Assembly (NCBI GenBank): GCA_013397075.1
Contig: VWZS01002574.1
Location: 1,240,001 to 1,304,000, forward strand
From: Rhabdornis inornatus
Lineage: Eukaryota > Chordata > Aves > Passeriformes > Rhabdornithidae
Direction: 5' to 3'
Length of the DNA: 64,000 bases
Below, in pieces: positions 12,201-23,900 of this stretch. The notes beneath the pieces were generated by a model. The model was given only the letters and a program-made list of their open reading frames with translations, was not told the DNA's origin and searched no databases. The stretch's first letter is position 1, and every line of letters starts with the position of its first letter. Both the position numbers and the translations under genes were made by a program.

Positions 12201-14689
12201 TCTGCTCTCAGCAAGCACAGAGTGACTGAGATAGCCCTTTGGAGCTGATTGAGCTGCACATAAAGTAACTTCTAATGATCTCAGTCCACTTTGAGCCATA
12301 AAGATTTAGAAGGGACAATATTTTAGAAATGATCAAGTTCCACTCTTTTTATTAGTGAGGATAAAACACCTTTGTGGAGGAAATTAAACAGAATAAATTG
12401 CTGAAGCCTTCTGCAGCTTCCCTCATTTAGTGGTGTCAGAAGAGCGCAGCACCAGCCTGGAGCAGGAGCTCACCCACAGCAGAGGGCACTGAGGAGGGAA
12501 ACTCCTTTTGCTTCCAAAGGGTTTCCAGGCCAGGTAAAAATCCTTTGTGTGGTAAAATCCTTTGGAAAAACTCCACTCATCTGATGCTTTTAGAGAAGGG
12601 AGTGAAGACACCTGACAACCTCCAGTTAATGACTTTGCTGCGTGCCTGTGTTGTCTTCATCCCTGTGGGGAAATGCGGGACCTGGGAACAGCACTGTGGT
12701 TTGGGGCTGGGCAGAGCCTGTGGCTGTCCAGGATCCCTCTGCAGCCCTGGTGAAGGAGGAGCATCCTTTGGAGCAGCACTCAGAGAGCTCCAGGGATGCT
12801 CTGCTCTGCTCTCCAAATTCCTGTGTTTCTGCCAAGTCACCTCCAGCACTAATCCCTCCTCAGGGACAAACCCGCTGAAGTTCCCAGCTCCTGCAATGGA
12901 GCATGGCAGAACCTGCTACAGTTTGTGCTTCTGGCTTTTATTAAGGACACGTTTTTCAGGAGATGTTTCTTTTATGGTGCTTAAATTAAGTTTTCAAGGT
13001 TAATTGTCCAATTTGATGACTTTGGTTCAATAAATAATTCAGAGACAGTTTACGTCCTCCCATGTAAAGATGCCTACTGAGGTTACAGTCACAGCCAGGC
13101 ACTTCCTCTGATGTGCTATTAGCTAATGTGCTGGAGGTTTTTCCACTTCACAAGCATTTATGCTCTTTGAGAGGAAATTTGAATGGAACTGAAGTTCACT
13201 GGAAGGGATCATAGTGAAGACAGCCAAAGTCACCAAGCTATTGATAAAGTCATTGCCAGTGTCCATTGTCCAGCGATTTTCCTGTTGTCATCCACCAAAC
13301 AGCAATAGCACAGCAATAATTTTAGGTCTTAATACCAACTTCAGTTCAGCAGGTCAAATCGAGAAGTCTTTACAAGCTCTTTGGGGACTCATCCTAGAGC
13401 AACTAACTCAGACAAACTTTTTCTCTGAGGCTCTGGATCTGTGAGACTCTGAGCTGATAGAGGTGCCATCAGAAATTTCCCTGCTAAACTGCTGTGTGGG
13501 ATAGATGAAGTTGCTTCTCTTAGTCACATTTTTATAGCTCTCTTGAAAACAATCTACAAGACTGGTTTTCCTATTGGCTGTGTATAATGGGATCATAACC
13601 CTACTGGGAGTCCCAGGTATCAATACAAAAAACCCTATAAATCATAAATATTCCTGTGGTGTGTTAGTGTAAGTTCCAGGGCTGGGAAGTCCCAAGTGAG
13701 GGTTGCTGGGAATGGTGTTTGCTCCCACCCTGGGGACTTGGAACTGACAAAAGAGAGGGATACTGCTTCTGTTACCAACATTGCAGGAATCTTGGGGGAC
13801 CAATCAGTTAATATCCCTACCATGCTACCAACAAATAAAGCAGATTTGCAGTGCTTATTAAATACATCTTCTCCCTGTCAGTCAAACTCCACAGTGAGTT
13901 AACAGCATCAGATTTTCAGCAAACCCCAGTGTCTGTAGGTGCCTGGCAATCTCCAAACACATTGTCCCCCTCAAGCAGCAGTGCAGGACTGTGGCACCAC
14001 ACTCCCCAAAGTGTCAGCGGGTCACAGTGGGTTCAGGTGAGAGCTGGAGCTGGAGCAGCCCTGCTGCTGACACTGCAATGCAGCTCCAATGCAGAGCTCC
14101 TGGCAGAGGGACATTGATTCAATGGTACAGTTGCTGTCCTTTAAACAAAGGTCACATTGCAGGGCTGGCTCTGCCTGTGTGTACCCAGAGAGGATGGCTG
14201 GACCAGGAGTTTGAGTTAGAGCTGTGCCTGGTGTTCGTGCCAGGGCTGGGGACATGTGCTGGGATGGAGCCTGTGGTCCATTCACCCTGTGCTGAGGATG
14301 CAGAGCTCTCCCAGGGTACCCAGCCAGAGGGCACAGGTACTCCCTCACTCTGCAAGGACTGGGGGCTCAGCACAGCAAAATCTGGTACCTAGAGGATGCT
14401 ATTTCCACAGCTGTCTGGTTACCCCACCACTTATTTTTGATCTACTCATGGAGTAAAAATATAATCTGAATTTCGCCTGCTAGAGCAAATTGTGGCTACA
14501 AATATTCTCACTTAAAAAAAAAAGAAGCAGTTATTGGCAACCTGGCTCAGAGCTGAGCAGGGCTTGCAGAGCAGCAGACTGTGAGGTTTGTTACAGTCAA
14601 TGTATTCAGAAGGCATCTGATCAAAGCTATAAAAGGGGAAAAAAAATCATCAAGGCAACATTGTAAAAGATGATAGTTGTTAAATCTAA
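12201..14689. other. non-coding DNA, nothing recognised
   Basis: Spacer of mixed composition. Chance frames overlap on both strands at 12545-13003 and 13991-14392. No repeat family or RNA gene is recognised. Confidence 0.4.
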
Positions 14690-15010
14690 TTTCAATACTC
14701 TGTGTGCATAACCTCTAACTCGGAGGCATCTAAGCATTCCAGACATGGCCGGTGCATTGTAATTTTTGCATCGTTTCACATTACTCACGAGGTGCATTAG
14801 ATGGACACTGAAGGATGAATTATTCTTTTCAGCAAAACATTTTTGTGGAGTAAGTAAATTTATCTTGCGGGGAGAGTAAAAGGAAGAAATATGGCATTAA
14901 AATGTGCAGATCTGAGTTGAACACATCTCTCTTTTACAGGGAAACCATGATTTAAGTGCACTCTATTACTAATGTTTAATAAAAGCCATAATTCAGAATG
15001 TCAGGCTGAG
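14690..15010. promoter_or_regulatory. candidate conserved non-coding element
   Basis: The stretch follows an AT-rich run and includes 'catggccggtgcattg' and 'tcacgaggtgcatta', with CpGs kept in AT-rich context. It then has octamer-like 'tttttgcat' near 14764 and a long stop-rich AT-rich tail. The texture is typical of deeply conserved vertebrate enhancers. Conservation is inferred, not shown. Confidence 0.3.
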
Positions 15011-16545
15011 GCTGTGTGCATTGAAACTATGATTTGGGGAAAAAATGACATGGCCATTTTTCAGTACAGTAGCTCTTCTTTAAGCCATTTGTCTGCAGGC
15101 CTAAATTAGCTTTGAAGTGTACTTTATCTTTTCTAAAAAAGGCATTGATACAGCAATTATGCTTTATCAATTAATTTTACACATAGCCCAGAGAGGACAG
15201 AGGTTTTTGGGGCTGGGTGCCTGTCACCTCCCCATCCCAGTGCAGGGTCACATCACCTGCATCCTGCATCACCCTGCACTTCCAGGGACCTTGGGACAGT
15301 CTGTGAGCACACAGGCTGAACTTCCACCTTTCTGTGAGATGTTCTCCCCAAATGTTTGCTGTTCAGTGTCTCTCCATGTTCCCATGTCCCCTCTGTGCTG
15401 TCTGCAGAGTTGGCAGCAGACTGTCCACTCCTCCATCAGTGCTGGCTCTAAGGGGAATGAGGAACTGACTAATGGATGATGTCTCTCCTTTGACTTCACA
15501 GACCTGCAGCTGATCACCAGCTGGCCTCTGCTTGCTGTGTAGTTGATATCCATTCTTCTGAAAAATGTGAAGATTTTGGTGCAGAGCAAGCCCCTAACCG
15601 TACCTGAGAAACTGCAGAGCAGCAATGCTGAGCTCAGAGCTGCACTGTGGTGTTGCAGCAGCTTGGTGGGACACCAGCTTGGGACACAACTGGAGTGTTG
15701 TGTTCTCCAATCACATCACCTCTGAGAGGGCAGTTTGTGATGGTCCTCCTGCAGCTCCATCAGACATGTCACTGGTGTCTGCACGTCCCCTGTCGGGGTC
15801 AGTCAGGGTTATCAGGGCCTCAAGGTCCATCAGGTGGCTGTCAAGTGGGAGCTTGTTGCACCCAAGCTGCAAGAAGGCTGGGAAAGTCAAACTGGAGCCC
15901 CCGAGTGTTCACAAATGAGCTGTTGCTAAAAGCATTCTGCATTTTGCTCTGCTATCTTTTACTCTACTTCCACTCTACCTCAATGACAATGTTTTCTAGA
16001 TTAAATAAAAGTAATAAACCAGCAGCTTGTCTGATCCCTGCTCTGCACCATCACCAGTGCAGCTGTCACTGAGCCTGCCCAGCTCTTGATGCTTTGCTGA
16101 ATCCCACTGCCTTGACAAGGCTGGGGACAGCTCTCTCGTGCTGCCTGTGACATCCCCAAGGGCACCCACTGCTGCCCAGCACAGCCCTCCTGGGGCACTG
16201 TACCAGCTCTGCAGATGGCCACAGATCCATCTGGGCTGTGATCTGCACGGCTCAAAGTCACACCATGAGGGAAAAAATAAAAAATAAAGCTCCCCTGCCC
16301 TCTCTTCCATTTTCCTTTTGCCAGGGTGCAGGGTGCTGGGACCTGCCTGGGGGTGAGCAGACAGACACTGAGGGGTTTTTTGCATCTGCTCAGGCTGCTG
16401 TGGACCCAGAGGGACTGGCTCCTTGCAACTGCTCCGTCCTTGGGAGTGTTATAAACCAGCATCAGGATCCAAAGAACTTCCCAAAGTCATGCCCACAGGT
16501 CAGTAATACCTGGATTTAAACCAAGCCAGAGTCCGTATGAGCAGC
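15011..16545. other. non-coding DNA, nothing recognised
   Basis: Mixed-composition spacer. Open frames at 15117-15625 and 15647-16462 lie on both strands and show no family resemblance. Confidence 0.4.
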
Positions 16546-16550
16546 GCACA

Positions 16551-16582
16551 GGGCTGGTTTACACCAGTGGAAGATCTGGGCC
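16551..16582 (+). repeat. decayed ancient amniote repeat fragment (TTTACACCAG type)
   Basis: The segment has TTTACACCAG (16558-16567) followed by 'atctgggcc'. That order is familiar from a very common, old palindromic repeat in turtle, crocodile and bird genomes. The same 10-mer occurs at 39585-39594 in similar context. I do not name the family because I cannot search a repeat library. Confidence 0.35.
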
Positions 16583-16779
16583 ATTAAATATCACTTTCAT
16601 TTACAATCTGACCTGCAGCTGGGACATTTATTAGCACAAACCAATTCCCCTCGGGGCAGGCAAAGCCTCAGAGCTCGGTGCTGAGCCTGGCCCTTGCTGA
16701 GTGTCTCCCGGGGAAACATTACCTGTGCTGGGGTCTGCTCCCAGGCACCCCAGCGCCCGCAATTAAACTCTCCTTAAAC

Positions 16780-17400
16780 TTTAAAGGCACACTTAAATGT
16801 GTGTTTATGGCCCCATTACTTTCTCTTTATAGCCCGAGGTGAAGGCTGGAATCCTGTCCGAGACATCTTAAAGGTTATATGTACAATTAGCTGGCTCTCA
16901 TCACGTCCTTTAATATTTCACTTCATAAGCCAAAACAAACGCCGGTACATCAGCTGGGACGACGGGACTGTCACCCCTCTGGGACACCGAGGGGTTGCTC
17001 AGCTGCAGGGAAAATGATGCTGGGTGAGAGCTGGAGCTGCCTGACGGGAATTTCAGCCGGGATTCAGGCTCCCCTCTGCCGCTCCCTGACCTGCCTGGGA
17101 TGTTGGGGCAGAGTCATTAATGACAGATGTGTAAACTTTTGCATGGAGGGATGCCAATATTTTGCATACTTACACAGCGCTGCCATAAATATTAATGTGG
17201 TGCTAATATGGGAAGTTCCACCAGCTGTGTCCATTCTCGGGGGATACTTCAACTATTTATATTCGGGGTAATGAGCAAGCTGTTATTATATAATCAGGCT
17301 GTTGGGGAAGCCTTTAGAATAAAAGTCTCACTGAGAATTAGCCAACAACAGGAGCGTGTTTGGAGCCATGAGACATCAGAGATTGAGTGATGGAAGGTTT
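16780..17400. promoter_or_regulatory. candidate conserved non-coding block
   Basis: Two AT-rich, CpG-retaining stretches (about 16790-16985 and 17110-17390) flank a short GC-richer piece. Motifs include GTCATTAATGAC, a 12-bp perfect palindrome of paired homeodomain sites (17113-17124), and CATAAATATTAATG near 17183-17196. Small frames run through on both strands but carry no known domain. This is one of the more enhancer-like parts of the window. Confidence 0.32.
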
Positions 17401-17949
17401 GACAGAGCAGAGGCAGGACAGGAGAAAAACAGGACAGGAGGAGAAAGGTACTGAGACTGAAGCTCCTGAGGAATTAATGCTGATCGAGATGAGAGTTTTT
17501 TTGCACCCAAACACCAAAATTCTCTACCTGCAAAGTAATCCCAAATTTCTTGTATGAAAGATTAAGTTTCCAAAGGAGGCAAAAATGAGCAATGTTTGCT
17601 CAGTTCTGGAAACCACAAGAAAGAACAAACTTTGTTATGGTCTCCTCTCTACAAGCACAACCTGCTTGCTTTAATCAGAGCTGGAATGATGCTGCTTTCA
17701 TCTGACTCGAGAATCAGCCTCTCTTCTCATACTGAAGTTGGATTTGTGTTGATTTTATTACTGTTTTGGACTCCCATAACACAAATGACTGATGAGCCAA
17801 ATCTGTGCCGCATCCCTGGATGTATTAGGCTCCTATTGTCTTTTTTGCATCAAATCTATGCTTTTTATAAGACAGACTTCTTCTTTAAAAAAAAAAAATC
17901 TTGAGAACAGTTTGGAAGTGATTTAAGTCCTCTCCCCCCCTTTTTTGGG
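17401..17949. other. non-coding DNA, nothing recognised
   Basis: AT-rich spacer ending in an A run (about 17886-17897) and a C/T/G homopolymer cluster near 17932-17950. No gene or repeat family is recognised. Confidence 0.4.
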
Positions 17950-18190
17950 GAATGATGAATATTTAATTGAGTTGAAGGTGGATAAATGATCATTTTCTTC
18001 ATCCTATGTGGTAGTGAGTAGTAAATTACTTTACCAGGAAACCCAGTTATAATTGCAAAATTGATAACAGAGGTGTGAAAATTTACACCTGTGATAATAA
18101 AGACTAGCTTCCCATCGTACATCAACATTATATCTTGTGAGTTATCTCTTGTGCATGATCTAAATATTTCATATAACCCAGCAATCAGAG
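17950..18190. promoter_or_regulatory. candidate regulatory element with opposed T-box-like half-sites
   Basis: AT-rich unique sequence containing AGGTGTGAAA (18071-18080) directly followed by ATTTACACCT (18081-18090). Together they form a near-perfect 20-bp inverted repeat. AGGTGTGA is the classic T-box half-site, and the right arm is its near complement on the other strand. GATAA words flank it (18063 and 18093 regions). An enhancer is a reasonable guess, but there is no direct evidence of activity. Confidence 0.33.
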
Positions 18191-18238
18191 CCTCCAGCAC
18201 GCCAAGTAAGAAATAACCTCCTTTTGTATTTCATATGC

Positions 18239-18256
18239 ATATATATATATATATAT
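18239..18256. repeat. (AT)9 microsatellite
   Basis: Uninterrupted alternating AT dinucleotides, preceded by a related ATATGC word. A simple sequence repeat. Confidence 0.95.
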
Positions 18257-18257
18257 T

Positions 18258-19229
18258 ACAAATAACAGCACGTTCTGCATGCACCTACACACATGCACAG
18301 CAGTGCTCCAAGGGTGGGTGTTCGTGTTCCTGAAAACTGATGGAGAAACCCAACATTGTGCTGCAATGCAGGGTTTGGAGGCAGCATGGCAGGGAGGGGT
18401 GGGCAGAGCATCATAACCTTGGGCAGACCCAGATTAAAAATTGCTGTTTGGCATCCTCCAGCTCTGGGCTGGACGCTGGTGAGCTGCTGAACAAGAGGAA
18501 TCTGCCTCCTCCTTTCCATCCTACCAGCTTTTCCTCAGGAAACTGCTGAGTAAAGGGAAGCACAAAACTTATGGTCAGTTCTGGCAGGGGCAGAATGAGG
18601 ATCCCTGAGTGCTCTGGGGTCCTGCTCAGGGCTCAAGACCCCTCAGGGGCTGGCATGGTGCCATCACATGCTAAAGAGATGATACTCAGCTGGTAATTAA
18701 GCACTGCAATCAGTGGAGCTCTCAGCAGAGCCCGCTGGAATGAACCCTGTGCAGACTGAAATTAATACCGAGCATCCTAATGGGCAGGAGTGCACTCACC
18801 AGGATTAACCTAAGAGGAAATCAAACTCTTTAGAGAAAGCTTTTGGCAGCAGGAATCGCCCCCTTATTATCCAGCAAAAGTCTCAGCGCTAATTCTGAAT
18901 TAATCCTTAATTTGGGAAGAATTTCTCAAGGTCAAGGCTTTTTTTTTTCCTTTTTCTTTTGCTAAATCTGGCTGCATCGGATGCAGAAAGGGTTGGACAT
19001 TCCTGGGGATTTCCATGGACTTGGGGTTTGGAACAAGGCTGTGGCTGTGACTGGTGGCAGGTACAGTCATTAAAACACAGGGATTAGAGCCTTCAGCCTG
19101 AATCTGAGTCTAATCCATTACCCTGTTCACAGGGAATCACTAGGAATAGGAGCTAATTCCCTCCATTTAGCCTAAAAGAGATGGTCGCTTTGAAAAAGTT
19201 TGGTCTGGTTAACAGTGTTGTATCCAAGT
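18258..19229. other. non-coding DNA, nothing recognised
   Basis: Mixed sequence with a T-rich tract near 18940-18960. Only short overlapping chance frames are present. Confidence 0.4.
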
Positions 19230-19470
19230 TCTCTGTTACAGAGGTGCCAAAGCCATAAAACACATAAATTGCCTCTTTCTCCTCATTTTAGCATGTCATT
19301 TCATAGATATAGATAGGCTTTTATATAGATATATATTTTATTATGCACTATGTGTCTTAAGATATCATTACTTTTATCTTGGCCAGTTCATTAAAGATAA
19401 TTATATGGAAGTTCCCATGCATTCTCCGAGATTGCAGTTGGCTGAGCTGGATGAGAACATTATGCTAACA
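19230..19470. promoter_or_regulatory. AT-rich candidate conserved non-coding element
   Basis: Very AT-rich unique stretch with TATAGATATA-type words near 19306-19337, then TCATTAAAGATAATTA (homeodomain and TCF-like) near 19388-19403. All frames contain stops until about 19405. Function is inferred from texture only. Confidence 0.2.
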
Positions 19471-21590
19471 AGAACATATTTTGCTGTACAAGAGACAATC
19501 TTTTTTGGGCAGGAAGAAGTGAATAATTTTCCTTCGCTTTTTCTGCCTTCCAATATTTTTCTTGACGCTCATTTCAGTAGCAAGACATCTCCAGCTTCCT
19601 CTAGACTAAAGCAAGAAACAAGATGCAAGAGCCATTGATTCACCTTAGGGAATACTTTGGAGAGATCAAAAAGTGCTTGTGTGCAAGCTGTTTCCTGTGG
19701 GAGGAGCATGGCAGTACAATCAATCCATGAATGCATTGTAAAATCAATGCTCTGTATAATTAGGGCACTCCAAGGGTAAAAAAAAAATGGGTAAAAAAAG
19801 AAAAAGAAGGGGAATAAAAGGGAAAATTAAAAAGGGAAGATCTTCAGTATCTACTAGGACTCTTGAAGGCTGGAGGAGTCACAAGCACCTGAACAAACAG
19901 ATTTTATGTCTGTTTCAGAGGCAGTGAGGGAAGATCTTGGCGGAGTGATGCAAAAACCTTTTGTTTTGGTGCTGGCTGCAAAATGCCAAGAGCTTGGGGA
20001 TGATGATCACAGGTGAGACCACCTCCTTGGTTCTCAGCTGGGACTCCTGGGGCTTCAACACCCTGACCACCACTTCAGGCTGCCAGTGAGAAACCTTTTT
20101 GATGGCAAACCCCTTTGGCAGCAGCCAAAAATGATCCGGGAGGAAAAAAAGATTTCAGAAAGCACCTTGGCTGTGGGTGGGGTGGCCAGGATCAAACCTT
20201 CCCCTGCAAATTCAGACCTGCCCTCTGCACTGGTGGTGATGATGGTGGAGATCATCTCTGTCCCACCTCCACACCCAGCAGTGCAGAAAGGCTCTGACCT
20301 CGGAAGTTTCCTTTGGCATTTAAATATTTCAACTGTTTCTCAGAGACCAAACTGTCGTAATTCCCAGCTAAACACAAATGTTAACTATAGATCATGAAAT
20401 ACAGCAGGGTGTAAATAGTTCTCTTTTATAAGGCACTAAATTATAAGCAGAGACAATTAAGTTAGAAGACAAAAATTCCTTTAAATTAGCAGTCACTTTT
20501 GCAAGCTCTTGGCAAAAGCAATAATGTGTTTCTGCCTGAAAAATTCACTTCTTAGGGTATGTGGAGGCTGTTGCAGACTGCTGACCCTGCTGGAGACCAC
20601 TGCAGTTCTGCTTGGCTTGATAAAAAAGTCTTTTAAATTTAAAGCCTAAGCCACCCTTCAGCCTGATTTTTAGTTATTCAACGCTGAAAGATCTCTGAAG
20701 ATTCAACTGACCCCCAAAGATCCTCTCCAGAAATTACACTCCCAAAGAGGAGGGCAAAAAACAAACAAACACTCTGCCTGGAATGGCCACAGTGCTGGTT
20801 AATGTCCCTCAGATGGGTCATTAGGTCTTTTATGGGTTGTCAGCATGGAGAACTGATCCTGGTTCCAGGGCAAAGAAAACTACATCATATTAAAATACAT
20901 GGCTCTTGTGGGACACAGCACTTTCACAGGGCTGCCTGCGAGTTTGGCAAGAGCCTGAAGTTGAGAAAGACAGATAACCCTGCAAATCAGAAAAGGCAGG
21001 TTTTCATCAATAGAAAATTACAGATCCCTGGTGAGAACTCGCATCATTATCTATCAAGAAATAAATTGGCCTGAGTTCCTCTTAACTGGTTCATCTGCTG
21101 AGATGTCGTGGTGGGAAGGACCTTTGTCTCCTGAGCAGCCACCGGTTCACTGGGTGCCTTAATTGCTTGTAGGAATAACTATTGATGGAACCATGGTAAA
21201 GGTGCTTATGCCCCAGCTTTAAAGGGCTTTTTTTAAGGATTCACTGTCCTGGAATGCTTTGACTGGTGACACAGGTGGGAAGGGAGAGGTTCTTACAGGG
21301 AAGAGGTGCAAAGAATATCCCTCATCCATATGAAAACAACTCCATATCAGAGCTTCGTTTTCAGAGGAGGATGAGAAACATCCTCAGGGCTACGAGAAAC
21401 ACCCCGCAGGGCTGCGGGCCAGCTTTGCTGCAGCAGCTTTCACATCCAATCTTTGGGAAATGCATGGATCTGTTCCAAATTAAACACCCAGGAATGTGGA
21501 ATGTAGGTGCCCCTTTTCCTTTAGGATACTCAAGGCGTGCTGGATGTCTGATAGCAAGGACAAAGTTTGCTGGCCATCACCCAGCTGACA
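19471..21590. other. non-coding DNA, nothing recognised
   Basis: AT-rich to mixed sequence with an A-rich simple patch at about 19778-19835. The plus-strand open frame entering the CpG island starts at about 21266 and shows no domain. No transposon end is recognised. Confidence 0.4.
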
Positions 21591-22017
21591 GCACACGGGC
21601 AAGGACAACCCTTCCCAAACAGCGTTTGGGCTCCTTTGGCAGGAGAAAAGCTGGCACGCCGAAAGCATTAATTATGCCCCGAAATAAGTGTAAAGGTACG
21701 GCTGGAGAGAAATACCACGGCAGGATTTCTGGCACCGAGCTGTGCGTGCACGGGCCAGAGGGAGCAGGGAGGAGACGGGAAACTTCATCGCTCTTAAACC
21801 TCTTAAAACCTCGGCATCCTCCGTCATTGTGTCCGGGGCGGGCACGCGTGGAGAGGAGCCTTTTCCAGGAGAGGGCACTCGTGGGAAACAGCAGCTCCAG
21901 CCGCTCCGGCCCCGGGCAGCGGGAGCGCTTCCCCCGGCCCCGGCATCCCGCATCCCTCCGAGCCCGGGCAGCGGCATCGCCCTTCCCCTCCAGGCACCGA
22001 GAGCTCCCGGCTCCCCG

Positions 22018-22230
22018 CATCCCTCTGCAGCGGGCAGGGGGGATACCCCACATCCCTCTGCTCCATCCTGAGCGGGATCCTCCTTCCCCCACATCCCTCT
22101 GCTCCAGCCCGAGCGGGATCCTCCTCCCGCCGCATCCCGCTGCTCCAGGGATCCTCCTCCCGCCGCATCCCTCTGCTCCAGGGATCCTCCTCCCNNNNNN
22201 NNNNNNNNNNNNCCCCCCTGCATCCCTCCG
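22018..22230 (+). repeat. GC-rich minisatellite, 33/41-bp units
   Basis: Units begin with 'catccctctg' or a one-base variant at 22018, 22051, 22092, 22133 and 22166, and a partial unit 'catccctccg' starts at 22221 after the gap. Spacings are 33, 41, 41 and 33 bp. The long units carry an extra 8 bp ('cccgagcg'-like) after 'ctccag', so long and short units coexist. A BamHI-type ggatcc core recurs in most units. The array is broken by N at 22195-22212, so its true copy number is unknown. Confidence 0.85.
22195..22212. other. assembly gap (18 N)
   Basis: Eighteen undetermined bases inside the minisatellite. The real missing length may differ from 18, because GC-rich tandem repeats commonly collapse in assemblies. 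Confidence 0.99.
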
Positions 22231-22410
22231 CCACCGGGAAGGGGAATCTCCCGGTCCCCGCCTCCTTCCGGGATCCCCCCGGTTCCCCACACCCCCCTCC
22301 ACCGGGATTCATCAGCAGAACATGAATCCTCGCTGATCCATCTGCATCCTCTCCCATTCCCCGTCTATTCTGGAAGGATGCCGCTGTGTGCTTCAACAGC
22401 TATCAGCCCT

Positions 22411-22480
22411 GAAAAAAAAAAGGGAAAAATGAAAAAAGGAAAAAAAAATTAAAATTCCGATGTACAGAAAAAAAAAAAAA
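22411..22480. repeat. A-rich low-complexity tract
   Basis: A series of A runs interrupted by G and T, ending with a long A run near 22467-22480, immediately downstream of the CpG island. No transposon body is recognisable upstream, so I do not call it a retroposon tail. Confidence 0.8.
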
Positions 22481-23895
22481 GACAAGCCCTTAGGCCAGCG
22501 GTGCACTACGTGAGAGGGAAACATCTTGTATGCTAATTGGCTTTAGGTACTTACAGCAAGATTGAGACTTGTAGCATTGCCACAGATTGTTGGAAATTCC
22601 TCCGATAAGCTGACAGATGAATGTGTCTCTCTCATGGAGAGGTGAGAGAGCAGCAAAATACTTCCAAGAGCACAGGCAGTGAAGCAGAGATATTTCTGGC
22701 ATGTCAACACGCCGGGGCGGTGAGAACGCTGACCACTCGCTGCGGGAAGGATGGGGGAGAGAAGGAAGGGAAGGGAAGGGAAGGGATGGGGGGAAGCAGC
22801 AGGCAGGCACGAAATGCTGATCTGCTGGCCACGTCCTGCCACCTGCACACTGAGATGCAGCTTTTTGTGTGAAGAGCTCCATCAACTTGAATTACTGCTT
22901 GTAAAGCAAGGTGGGAGCGAGCAGGAGTAACTCAGCCAGAATCCTGGCCCACAGCAGCATGGCCAGGAGAGGTATAGGCTGAGATTAACGTCCCAGCACG
23001 GCTTATTGTTGGGGCCTGTTTAACCATAAACCATGTTTATTGCTTTGACTGAGGTTTTGAGTTGGTTTTGTTTTTTGTCTGTTTTTTTTTTTCCCCTCAA
23101 GTTTCAGAAGTTTCAGAATTAATTGCCCTTTAGCCATGGGCAGGGTTCATTTCTCCTGGGTTCCCAGCCCTACTGTTTGGGTGATGCTGGGGGAGCTCTC
23201 TGGCTGCTGGAGCAGAAGTGGGCAAGGTAGAGCTGTGCTGAGCTTTCCCCAGAAGCATCTACCCCTCAGGCAAACCTTCACCTCCTCTCTGTGCGGTAAA
23301 AGATGAAGAAAAAAAAAAAAAGCAAGCCTTGAGGCCCAGGGGCATTATGCATCTTGCACCACAGCCTTACACAGCAGCACAATCACAATCTGGTCCTGAA
23401 AATGCTCCAGACCCTGTGGTTCATTCTATCTATCCCAAAACACTGGAAATAAACCCCAAGGACTGTGAAGGTGGTGTCACATGGGGTACCCAGCTGGGCA
23501 CCCCGTGCCTCTGTCCCGCTCCAGCTGCCTCCAGTTGCCTCTCTTGGTTCTCCCTTTGCTTGCAAAGTGTGGAAAGTAATTTCTGATGGTTGAGATGGGA
23601 GTTACTGTTCAAGTGCAGGATATTTGGAGCTGTTTCTGAAACTTTTAAATTGACTCCTTGGGTATTTTTGAGTGTGGATCCTTTGCTGAAGCAGTGTCCA
23701 CTCCTGGCCATTGTCTGTACCTGATGCTGGCTGTGGCTCCCTCCTCCCCCTCTGAGCCCTGGTTATTGCTCAGGTGAAACAACATTGCTTCTTCTCTCCA
23801 TCTACCTGCAAGCATCTGCACAGGTGATTTCCTGTCAGTCCTGAGTGTACAAGGAACAGAAATGGTCCTGTGGCAATTTCCAGATCCCCCAGCTT
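22481..23895. other. non-coding DNA, nothing else recognised
   Basis: The first part (about 22490-22640) is AT-rich unique sequence beside the CpG island. A short GGGAA-type purine repeat lies at 22761-22795. Poly-T and poly-A runs occur near 23080-23095 and 23310-23322. No gene is recognised. Confidence 0.45.
22761..22795 (+). repeat. (GAAGG/GGGAA)n short purine repeat
   Basis: Imperfect pentanucleotide-like repeat of G and A that degenerates into a G run. A simple sequence repeat. Confidence 0.85.
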
Positions 23896-23900
23896 TCAGA

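Larger units (their letters stand above)
21591..22335. promoter_or_regulatory. CpG island (orphan)
   Basis: Strongly GC-rich with frequent CpG, the most island-like part of the window, densest at about 21830-22270. It contains a 33/41-bp tandem repeat and the N gap. Long frames cross it on both strands (356 aa plus; 241, 206 and 190 aa minus). They are rich in proline, arginine, glycine and serine, low in complexity, and open in several phases at once, which is what stop-poor GC-rich DNA does. No first exon, start site or downstream gene is recognised. It may be the promoter of an unannotated transcript, a GC-rich first exon whose gene lies outside, or an intergenic island. Confidence 0.6.

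Noticed and set aside
21266..22336. 356-codon plus-strand open frame through the CpG island
   Set aside because: Product is low-complexity and proline/arginine/serine-rich, the minus strand is equally open, and the frame crosses an unknown gap and a minisatellite. GC-rich stop-poor DNA explains it.
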